Assembly (NCBI GenBank): GCA_027065695.1
Contig: JAMONP010000098.1
Span: 1-64,000, forward strand
Length of the DNA stretch: 64,000 nucleotides
Direction of reading: 5' to 3'
DNA from: Desulfuromonadales bacterium
Lineage (GTDB): Bacteria; Desulfobacterota; Desulfuromonadia; Desulfuromonadales; BM103
The notes beneath the pieces are model-generated. The model did no database searches, was not told the DNA's origin, and saw only the letters and a program-made list of their open reading frames with translations. The position numbers and the translations under genes are program-made. Shown piece after piece: positions 1 to 6,814 of the stretch (position 1 is its first letter; each line of letters starts with the position of its first letter).

Positions 1-1
1 G

Positions 2-184
2 AGTGGCAGTGGGGCAACCTTCAATGAACTTGTGCGTGAGGATGAAACGACTCAGATTGAGGTGGTGCTGTCACGCAAGCCGAGTGAGAACTTGTTTGTG
101 TTTCATCGTGGGGATGATTCGGATTTGCATGTGAAGTGGGATCGGCGTGGGGTGGTTGTGGAGGATGGGTTGGGGGTTGAGTGA
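2..184 (+). CDS. 3' end of an unidentified gene (partial)
   Basis: The window opens inside an open frame that runs 60 codons to a TGA at 182-184. The visible tail is rich in charged residues (VREDET near its start, HRGDDSD in the middle, ending EDGLGVE). I do not recognise the family. The start lies outside the window. It ends about 90 bp before the left arm of the RAYT-associated inverted repeat, so it may be the last intact host gene before the accessory region. The coding call rests only on frame openness and residue make-up. Confidence 0.4.
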   Translation, partial: SGSGATFNELVREDETTQIEVVLSRKPSENLFVFHRGDDSDLHVKWDRRGVVVEDGLGVE

Positions 185-273
185 CGTTTGGATGTGCATA
201 GCATTGGGATAGGTATTGATGGGCCCCGGTTGCTAACGGCAGACTTGTCCTTTTTTGTTGCGAAATGTCCATA

Positions 274-552
274 AGTCAAGCCTGACACTGAATTCCTGAA
301 TTCTCGGAGCAAAAGCTGGAATCGTGATGACGAATGGTGATGGTGTTTATGTGCTGAAAGAGACCGAAGCAATCTATGGAGCTTGTTTTGGGGCCAAAAA
401 TAGGTCCATAGCACTAAATAACACCCATTATGGGGGTGGTCTAGTTGTGAAAACAGTGAGTTAGCCTGGTCCGACACCGGCATTAAATTCATATCCGGCA
501 AAATAGGTTAACCTGTAATCGTCAGGAAATTGAATTGGGGTCAGGCTTGACT
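274..552. repeat. 279-bp segment bounded by a perfect 13-bp inverted repeat, upstream of the RAYT gene
   Basis: AGTCAAGCCTGAC at 274-286 is the exact reverse complement of GTCAGGCTTGACT at 540-552. The right arm lies 29 bp before the transposase start. Inside are a small palindromic pair (GAATTC-CT-GAATTC near 292-305), AGCCTGGTCCGAC near 463-475 and CCTGTAATCGTC at 512-523, both of which have partial copies elsewhere in the window. No gene is evident in the 397 bp between the first gene tail and the transposase. This is the kind of palindromic sequence RAYT transposases act on, which is an inference here. Confidence 0.7.
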
Positions 553-581
553 CCTAACGATTCCATGCTAGCCTATAACCC

Positions 582-1538
582 ATGGCACGCAAACCGAGGA
601 TTCATTTCCCCTCTGCCGTTTACCATGTGATGCTGCGTGGCAATGCCGGGCAGGATATCTTTATCGACGATGCAGACCGCGTACGCTTCCTCTTGCTATT
701 GCAGGAAGGAACAGAACGTTTCTCCTGTCGCATCCATGCTTTCTGCTTGATGTCGAACCATGTCCACCTTGCTGTTCAGGTCGGCGAGATCCCTCTCTCT
801 CGTTTCATGCAGAATGTCAGTTTCCGTTACACTCGTTACTTCAACACCAGAAAGGGAATAAACGGCCATCTTTTCCAAGGCCGCTACAAAGCACTCCTGA
901 TAGATGCCGACAATTACCTGGTGGAACTCGTTCGCTACCTGCACCTCAATCCGGTTCGAGCCGGAATGGTGAGCAGAGCGGAGCAGCATCCGTGGAGTAG
1001 TCATCTGGCTTACTGTGGTAGAGAGTCTCTTCCCTGGCTGACTACTGGATGGGTACTGGCGCAGTTTTCAGGCAAGGTTGATGAAGCGGTCAAACGATAC
1101 GTGCGGTTTGTTACAGATGGTCTTGGCGGGGAGTATCGCAAAGAATTCCATCATGGCACTCAGGATGGACGGTTGCTTGGCGATGACCGCTTCGCCGAAG
1201 AATTGATGCGTAAACTCGATGATAATTATCACCGACAGATTTCGCTACAGGAAATCATAGAATATGTTTGTAGGCTTTACGCGCTACAGCCAAACGAACT
1301 GGCTTTACCGGGGAAAAAGAGAAACCGTTCAGAAGCGCGGTCAGTCATCGGCCTGCTGGTTCAGGAACAGGACCATTTATCGCTTACAGAACTGGCTCGA
1401 TTTACCCGGCGAGAATTGTCGGGAGTGAGTTATGGTGCAAACCGTCTAACAGAAAGGGCAAAAGATGACAAGGTTCTTGCCTCCAGCCTGGAGGTGATCA
1501 GGGCTGGCTTGTTTGCCTTGATGGCGAATTCGTCTTGA
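582..1538 (+). mobile_element. REP-associated tyrosine transposase (RAYT, Y1 HUH family)
   Basis: A 318-residue single-strand-specific transposase of the IS200-like Y1 family. The N-terminal half (about residues 1-140) carries the opening motif ARKPRI...YHVMLRGN, the HUH metal site SNHVHLAV (His60 and His62) and the region NYLVELVRYLHLNPVRAG, whose Tyr112 is the likely nucleophile. The C-terminal part (about 210-318) resembles the DnaA-like helix-turn-helix that longer RAYT proteins carry. The length is full and nothing looks broken. RAYTs are usually domesticated single-copy genes thought to move or maintain REP palindromes. The 13-bp inverted repeat just upstream and fragments of the same sequence elsewhere in the window fit that role. 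Confidence 0.9.
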
Positions 1539-1807
1539 ATCGAACAAATGTTTATTGCGTAGCGCGGGTCTAATACCCCGCCGCTTGCGGCATTCTAGAA
1601 TCAAGCTGTTTTGTCTCAGAGGCCTGCCCCCGCGAGTTTTGATACCCCCAAAAGTGATCTCTGGTTGCAAATGAAAAATCGCTATATAGTTGCTCGACAC
1701 CGACTTCGACGAGCGTTCCATCTTCCCTCGCCGAACTGAAGATTGCTGTTATGATTGTCGACATTCGTGGCATCGAGAGTTTGAAGATTATTTCGTTGGA
1801 GTAAGCT
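1539..1807. other. intergenic stretch with no supported gene
   Basis: Between the RAYT stop and the ATPase stub there is about 270 bp with short open frames only. One plus-strand frame ending near 1851 gives a plausible protein-like tail (DTDFDERSIFPRR), but it has no start and no family I can name. It is probably debris of a deleted gene. No promoter or hairpin stands out. Confidence 0.4.
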
Positions 1808-1906
1808 ATGTTGATTACCAGACTCAGTCTCAAAAACTGGCGGAATTTTAAAAAAATTAATATCCACCCTGTTTTTCCTGAAAATACTGATGAGTCGAGT
1901 CGCTGA
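1808..1906 (+). pseudogene. N-terminal stub of an AAA-type (RecF/SMC-like) ATPase
   Basis: From ATG 1808 the frame gives 32 residues beginning MLITRLSLKNWRNFKKINI and stopping at TGA 1904-1906. That opening matches the first beta strand of RecF/SMC-like P-loop ATPases, which typically start with a T-x-L-x-[IL]-K-N-[WFY]-[RK]-[NS]-F pattern and reach the Walker A loop near residue 35. The Walker motif and everything after it are missing. It sits directly before an intact Fic gene. I read it as the remnant of an accessory or defence ATPase gene; the family is inferred from the N-terminal pattern alone. Confidence 0.55.
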
Positions 1907-1927
1907 CATGAGAAACAAATCACCCTT

Positions 1928-1959
1928 TTCTATAAACGTTGCTCGTGATATGTATAGAA
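1928..1959. promoter_or_regulatory. inverted repeat upstream of the fic gene
   Basis: TTCTATA at 1928-1934 and TATAGAA at 1953-1959 are exact reverse complements with an 18-bp spacer, 43 bp before the chosen fic start. The area is AT-rich and could hold an operator or part of the promoter. Arms of seven bases also arise by chance, so this is a weak call. Confidence 0.25.
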
Positions 1960-2002
1960 AACCATCATTTTGTATATATATTATTCTGAAAAGGGGGTGC
2001 GC

Positions 2003-3091
2003 ATGACGCAAATACTGCCGCTACACCAGCTACCACCCAAACGTTTTGAAACCGCCGCGATTCTGAAAAAGCTGACCCAGGCCAGCCGTAATCTGGCTGA
2101 ACTTAAAGGGGTTGCCGCATCTATTCCCAATCAGAGTATCCTCATCAATACCCTTGGCATTCAGGAAGCGAAAGACAGTTCTGCCATCGAAAACATTGTG
2201 ACCACACACGATGAACTTTTTCAGGATGCCCTTTTTCCCGAAAAATTGGCAAACCCCGCAGCCAAAGAGGTTCTCCGCTATCGTCAGGCACTACGGGTAG
2301 GATTTGAACGGGTCTGTCATGACGGTCTGCTCACCGCGAACCACATCATTGAAATCCAGGCTGAACTGGAACAGAACAACGCCGGTTTCCGCAAGCTGCC
2401 GGGCACGGCACTGAAGAATGGCGCGGGAGAAATCGTCTACACGCCACCGCAGCAGCCAGAACAGATCGTTACGTTGATGCGTGATCTAGAACAGTTTATC
2501 AACGCCGACCAACAGACATACGCTGTCGATCCGCTCATCAAAATGGCGCTGATTCATCATCAGTTTGAAAGCATTCACCCCTTCTACGACGGTAATGGTC
2601 GTACCGGGCGGATTCTCAATGTACTTTATCTGGTCAAAGAAGAGCTACTTGAGATCCCCGTGCTCTATCTCAGTCGTTACATCGTGCGCACCAAACCGGA
2701 TTATTACCGCTTGCTGCAAACCGTGCGTGAAAACGATGAGTGGGAAGCCTGGGTCCTCTACATACTTACAGCTATAGAAGTGACAGCCGCCGATACTATC
2801 GAAACCATTCAGGCAATAAGAGTGGCTCTGATGGATGTGAAGCACCGCATTCGTGAGCAATACAAATTTTACAGTCAGGATCTGATCAACAATCTTTTCA
2901 TGCATCCGTACACCAAGATCGACTTCATCATGCAGGATCTGAAAGTCTCCCGCCTGACCGCCACCAAGTATCTTGATGCCCTGACCGCTGGCGGATTTTT
3001 GCAGAAGCATAAAAAGGGGCGCAACAACTATTACATCAACCTGGCGTTGACCGAGATTCTAACGCAGGATTCACTGCAGGAAGGCGCATAA
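2003..3091 (+). CDS. Fic family protein (probable AMP transferase, class II)
   Basis: Start taken at ATG 2003, which follows AAGGGGG at 1991-1997, rather than the ATG at 1970 with no ribosome site. The 362-residue product carries the complete Fic core HPFYDGNGRTGR, with catalytic His192. Near the N-terminus SSAIEN (about residues 59-64) fits the inhibitory (S/T)xxxE(G/N) motif, with Glu63 as the blocking glutamate, which defines the self-inhibited N-terminal class. A winged-helix-like region closes the protein (residues about 290-350). Fic proteins of this class transfer AMP from ATP onto protein hydroxyls; the target is unknown. It is intact amid broken neighbours: an ATPase stub before it and a methylase-like stub 4 bp after it. 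Confidence 0.92.
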   Translation: MTQILPLHQLPPKRFETAAILKKLTQASRNLAELKGVAASIPNQSILINTLGIQEAKDSSAIENIVTTHDELFQDALFPEKLANPAAKEVLRYRQALRVGFERVCHDGLLTANHIIEIQAELEQNNAGFRKLPGTALKNGAGEIVYTPPQQPEQIVTLMRDLEQFINADQQTYAVDPLIKMALIHHQFESIHPFYDGNGRTGRILNVLYLVKEELLEIPVLYLSRYIVRTKPDYYRLLQTVRENDEWEAWVLYILTAIEVTAADTIETIQAIRVALMDVKHRIREQYKFYSQDLINNLFMHPYTKIDFIMQDLKVSRLTATKYLDALTAGGFLQKHKKGRNNYYINLALTEILTQDSLQEGA

Positions 3092-3094
3092 CCC

Positions 3095-3247
3095 ATGGCC
3101 AAGAAATCAAAAATAAAGAGTGTCGAAACCCTCACCCATGAGGAAGCGACGCGTAAAAATATCCCCTCTGCCGAGCATCCTTTGGGGTCATCCTTTGGGG
3201 TCGGACCAAGCCAACCACCTGTAATCAAAGAGAATTCACATCAATAA
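3095..3247 (+). pseudogene. N-terminal stub of a probable type III Mod-like DNA methyltransferase
   Basis: ATG 3095 lies four bases after the fic stop, so this was the next gene of the same operon. The first 28 residues (MAKKSKIKSVETLTHEEATR then KNIPSAEH) look like the conserved start of Mod-type site-specific DNA methyltransferases, which open with a lysine-rich tract and a T-H-E-x-x-R-x-N-x-P pattern. After residue 28 the frame runs into the duplicated sequence at 3177-3202 and unrelated bases, ending at TAA 3245-3247. All catalytic motifs are gone. Identity is inferred from the short N-terminal match. Confidence 0.6.
3177..3202. repeat. perfect 13-bp tandem duplication at the methylase breakpoint
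   Basis: ATCCTTTGGGGTC occurs at 3177-3189 and again at 3190-3202 with no spacer. It lies exactly where the Mod-like reading stops resembling its family, and is followed by GGACCAAGCC and CCTGTAATC (3218-3226), sequences that also appear near the RAYT. Confidence 0.85.
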
Positions 3248-3353
3248 ACCGTCTATTTTGACCCTATGGGCTCATTTTTGAGGCCAAAATCAGTCTCATA
3301 TCCGTTTAATCCTTCACGCAGCATGCAAAATCTATCAAAAGAGCTACATCCAT

Positions 3354-3469
3354 ATACTGCTGAGGCAGTATATAAACAACAAACAGCCCTCCCGGACCGT
3401 TAATACTAGCACGACAGTATTTATATTGACGGAAGTCTTTTTGTGTTATATATACTGCCATAACAGTAC
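3354..3469. promoter_or_regulatory. three 18-bp palindromic operator-like sites with exact 49-bp spacing
   Basis: The sites are ATACTGCTGAGGCAGTAT (3354-3371), ATACTAGCACGACAGTAT (3403-3420) and ATACTGCCATAACAGTAC (3452-3469). They share ATACT at the left end and CAGTA at the right; the first is a perfect palindrome apart from its four-base centre. Start-to-start distance is 49 bp both times. They lie in an AT-rich leader ending 20 bp before ATG 3490 of the truncated HTH gene, so they are probably the autoregulatory operators of that repressor. Repressor binding is inferred. Confidence 0.7.
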
Positions 3470-3489
3470 TTATACTACTGGAGACTAAA

Positions 3490-3595
3490 ATGCCCAAAAC
3501 CATCAAACCATTGCCAATACCAGTCCAGAGGGGCCCCCTGGATGCAGAAATCTTGGGGAAGTTCATCCGTGCCCGTCGGACCCAGTCCGGTATGG
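3490..3595 (+). pseudogene. N-terminal stub of an HTH (XRE/HipB-like) regulator
   Basis: ATG 3490 follows CTGGAG at 3478-3483. About 35 residues read like the start of an XRE-type regulator (LDAEILGKFIRARRTQSGM), with the first helix of the domain visible, then the sequence turns into the antisense of the agmatinase-family gene at about 3595-3600. The frame stays open to 3771 but that part is only shadow. The DNA-recognition helix is lost, so the product cannot bind as the parent did. Its operators are intact upstream. A HipB-like antitoxin is one reading; its toxin is absent here. Confidence 0.5.
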
Positions 3596-3626
3596 GAAAA
3601 GGGGACGTTTCTGCATCTGAATGTGT

Positions 3627-4556
3627 TTTTTCGGCAAGAAGGCACAGAATCTCATACATTATAGTCGCTCCGATCAAAGCCGTATTGCCAAAGGGATCGA
3701 AGGGCGGTGATACTTCAACGACATCTGCACCGACAAGATTCAACCCCCTCAATCCACGAATCAGGCCTTGAGCCTCTAAGGTTGTCAATCCCCCAACCTC
3801 TGGAGTCCCGGTTCCTGGGGCAAAGGCAGGATCAATACTGTCGATATCAAAAGAAACATAGGTCGGCTTGTCACCAACCACCCGCCTCGCCTCAGCAACC
3901 ACTTTTTCAACCCCAAGTTGATTGAACTCCTCTATATATACAATTCGAATGCCGTACCTGGAACCAAACTCCCAACATTCATCTGAATTTGCGGCACCAC
4001 GAATGCCGATCTAAATGGCTCGTTTCGGGTCCAGTAAGCCTTCCTCGACAGCCCTGCGAAACGGTGTCCCATGGCTGTACCTGGAATTCATTTCCTCATC
4101 ACAACAGTCTGTGTGAGCATCAATATGCACCAGGCCGAGAGGACGATCTTTAGCAATGGCCCTCATAATCGGCAAAGTAATCGAGTGATCACCACCGGCG
4201 CTTAATGGCACGATGCCGAAGCGATGAAGGTTCTCATAGAAACCGGTTATGTCAGCATGACTGGCTTCAACATCAAAAATCTGTTTGAAAGGAACATCAC
4301 CGACGTCGGCGATTCTGCACAATTCATACGGATTGATCCGGGTCACATGGTGAATCGTTCGCATCATGCTCGACATGTCTCTTATCTGCCTGGGACCCTG
4401 ACGTGCGCCTGACCTGGCTTCTACGGCGCCGTCATAGGGTACGCCCACCAAGGCAATATCCAGAGCCTTCAGCTCCGTAGCCAATGGCGTTCTCATAAAG
4501 GTAGGGATTCCACAATAACGTGGCTCATTCATGGGGTTGCTGCTCTGCTCCGCCAT
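3627..4556 (-). pseudogene. agmatinase/ureohydrolase family gene, broken by an amber codon and loss of its 3' end
   Basis: Reading from ATG 4556, 181 residues of a ureohydrolase (arginase/agmatinase fold) are clear, including the manganese sites GGDHSITLP and DAHTD. Codon 182 is TAG (complement of 4011-4013) where the family usually has glutamine; the same frame then continues without a break through IGIRGAAN and the second metal motif SFDIDSIDPAFAPGTGTPE to about 3627. Beyond that it has no family resemblance and is the antisense of the HTH stub, so the natural stop is gone. The start lies 9 bp after the ammonia-lyase stop, so the two formed an operon for diamine or guanidino compound breakdown. 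Substrate (agmatine, guanidinobutyrate or another) cannot be fixed from sequence. Confidence 0.8.
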
Positions 4557-4565
4557 GCTGTCTCC

Positions 4566-5795
4566 TTAGTCTCGACCCGGCAGTTGATGTCGACCGTGCC
4601 AGAGGATTTCACGATAATTTTCGGGATCGGTTGCTCCCTCGGTATTAAACAACAGCAGCTTGGAATCAGAACCAATCTCCAGATCTTCTTTTAACTTACC
4701 AAAGGCGGGGTTATTGACCAAGAGGTCCAGCAGGCCGACCCCCAGCGCTCCTGACTCCCCGGCTTCAATAGCATTGTCACCCTTCAGGGGATTCGCCAGA
4801 ATACGAATCCCGTTGGCCGCCACGAAATTGCCGCAACTAACGTAGCAACAGGGGAAATCCCGTAAGAGATCCCAGGCAAGAGGGCTGGGTTCACCGCAGG
4901 CCAAACCAGCCATAATGGTGTTCAACTCTCCGTCAACAGCGTGGGCAAGACCGTCACCGGCTGCAGCAGAAGCAAGTATGCAGGCCGCATTCTCAGGCTC
5001 CATGATGATGAAAAGAGGCGGATTATCCTGAAACGTGTTGAGCAGGTAGCCGACCACGGTAGCGGCCATCGACCCCACCCCGGCCTGAACAAAGACATGG
5101 GTCGGTCGGCTTATTCCTGCTTGTGACATCTGACTCACCGCCTCGGCACACATAGTCATATAACCCTGCATGATCCAGCGCGGGATTTCAGTATAGCCCT
5201 CCCAAGCCGTATCCTGAAGAATATGCCAACCCTTTTCTTGAGCCATGCGGCGTGCCAGGCGTACCGTATCATCATAGTTCAGATCGGTGACTTCAACGCG
5301 AGCGCCATGGGCACGAATGGCCGCTACCCGAGAAGCGACCGACCCCTGAGGCATGTAGATCACAGCTTGTTGTCCTAACTGCTCAGCAGCCCAGGCAATA
5401 GAGCGACCGTGATTACCATCGGTGGCAGTGGTCAAGGTGATCTGGCCGAGATGCTGCCTGACCTCATCGCTCACCAGATAAGCAAAATCAACAACGTCCA
5501 TATCCAGCTTCAGTTTTTGGCACAAAAGCTTCGCAACCGCATAACTACCGCCTAGCACCTTGAAGGCTCGAAGGCTGAAACGCGTTGACTCATCCTTGAC
5601 TAGAATCTCTCCGCTCCCCCATGCCTTGGCCAGTTGCTTCAATCTTACCAGATCGGTTGGCTGATAGCCTGGAAGCTGGCGGTGAAACCTCAGCACCTTC
5701 TGCGCCTCAGTTTCAGAAAAGCTCTCTGGAAGACTTGCCCCTTGAGGAGTCTTTAGTAAGTATTTAAATGCATACTCTGGGATTTCCACCGTCAT
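4566..5795 (-). CDS. dpaL: diaminopropionate ammonia-lyase
   Basis: A 409-residue fold-type II PLP enzyme that splits 2,3-diaminopropionate to pyruvate and two ammonia. The PLP lysine is Lys79 in RFSLRAFKVLGGSYA; the glycine loop binding the phosphate is GVGSMA, and TTATDGNHGRS is the asparagine loop. The start GFxYLL-like opening (YAFKYLLKTPQG) and the length match the YgeX/DpaL group rather than threonine synthase or threonine dehydratase. It is intact while its operon partner downstream is broken. The substrate arises from degradation of unusual amino acids or lathyrus-type compounds; the native source here is unknown. Confidence 0.88.
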   Translation of the reverse strand: MTVEIPEYAFKYLLKTPQGASLPESFSETEAQKVLRFHRQLPGYQPTDLVRLKQLAKAWGSGEILVKDESTRFSLRAFKVLGGSYAVAKLLCQKLKLDMDVVDFAYLVSDEVRQHLGQITLTTATDGNHGRSIAWAAEQLGQQAVIYMPQGSVASRVAAIRAHGARVEVTDLNYDDTVRLARRMAQEKGWHILQDTAWEGYTEIPRWIMQGYMTMCAEAVSQMSQAGISRPTHVFVQAGVGSMAATVVGYLLNTFQDNPPLFIIMEPENAACILASAAAGDGLAHAVDGELNTIMAGLACGEPSPLAWDLLRDFPCCYVSCGNFVAANGIRILANPLKGDNAIEAGESGALGVGLLDLLVNNPAFGKLKEDLEIGSDSKLLLFNTEGATDPENYREILWHGRHQLPGRD

Positions 5796-5951
5796 CTTCT
5801 TTCTCTTTCATTCATACTACGGGGTTTTTTCAGTTGCCGGGATTAACTCGATACTATACGGCATGAATTACCGCCCCAGCTTTTCTCGTAAACTTTGATA
5901 TGGAACCCATCCACCATCGGCTTCAGTTATCGCTTGACGGCCATATCAATA

Positions 5952-6227
5952 TCACACAGCAGGCTTGCAATTTAGCGATTTCCGTATCGTGTCAACACGT
6001 TTCGCTACCTCGGGAATCGTAGTGATTTTCTTCTCCAACCTCCTCGCGGCAGAGCTTAAGCTTGTCACATCCAGATCGAATATTTTCTCCAACGCAGTCA
6101 AGGTGCTGCAACCATACTCCTGAACCAACAAAGCCACCTCTTTTAATGATGCTTTCACTTTAGGAAGCAAACGGACTGGAATATTATTATGGGCTTTAAT
6201 CTCAGCGACACATCCCCGACCTGACAA
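5952..6227 (-). pseudogene. probable C-terminal remnant of a RAYT transposase
   Basis: An open frame of 91 residues without an obvious ribosome site. Its last half (LTALEKIFDLDVTSLSSAAR, then RLEKKITTIPEVAKRVD) aligns by eye with the C-terminal DnaA-like helix-turn-helix of the intact RAYT (LTELARFTRRELSGVSYGAN). The catalytic domain is absent and the 5' end overlaps the tail of the secreted protein gene by 26 bp in another frame. I read it as a leftover of a second RAYT copy; a small independent HTH protein is the alternative. Confidence 0.45.
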
Positions 6228-6705
6228 AGAGCAGATCCAGTTTGAGATCAGGTATCTTGACGCGTATCACCTGGTCGCGTTTGTCGCCAATATCGAGGGC
6301 AAACGTCTGGTAGCCGCGCTGCTGCATCTGGCGGGCGAATTCCTGAGGAGTTTTGAAGCTACCAATACTCTTGACCTTGCGACGCGCGTTATCCAGCGGT
6401 TCACACTTCCCCTGGTGAGGGCTGAACAGCCAATTATTGTTTTTTGCGGAGGTCACCGCTTCAGGACGGGCCGAACTCATCGGAACCTCTTTGACAACAG
6501 GGGCCGCCTTGACTTGAGGAGCCACCGCCTGGCGGGCCTTGTTGACTGCCGCTGAAATCTGCGCAGACGTAGCCGAGGTTTTTTCAAGAGTTACCGGTTT
6601 CTGGGGGGGCATTTCGCTTGGGTCGACTCCACCCGCATGAACTAGAGTTGCAACCATCAGCAACCCAGGCAGCAAGCAAACCATCCGATTAAACCTTTTC
6701 GTCAT
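6202..6705 (-). CDS. secreted protein of unknown function
   Basis: Start set at the ATG whose complement is 6703-6705, preceded by GGAGGAAGAG; an upstream in-frame ATG at 6774 has no such site. The product opens with MTKRFNRMVCLLPGLLMVAT and an AHAGG-like cleavage site, a standard Sec signal peptide. A proline- and alanine-rich linker (about residues 30-90) follows, then a compact domain (about 100-167) with QEFARQMQQRGYQTFALDIG. It resembles SPOR-like or other short periplasmic modules only loosely. Function not recognised. Confidence 0.7.
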   Translation of the reverse strand: MTKRFNRMVCLLPGLLMVATLVHAGGVDPSEMPPQKPVTLEKTSATSAQISAAVNKARQAVAPQVKAAPVVKEVPMSSARPEAVTSAKNNNWLFSPHQGKCEPLDNARRKVKSIGSFKTPQEFARQMQQRGYQTFALDIGDKRDQVIRVKIPDLKLDLLFVRSGMCR

Positions 6706-6814
6706 CTCTTCCTCCACTTTAAGCTCAATTGACTCGTTGTTGCTGTATTCTACCTGATACAGAGCGGAGGACAATCACAAAGTGTGGTCAGGAGGTTGTC
6801 AGGTGGCCTGGTGT

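Noticed and set aside
4011-4013. In-frame TAG in the agmatinase-family gene as a recoded codon
   Set aside because: No recoding signal is visible and the gene's 3' end is also lost, so simple pseudogenisation is the better reading.
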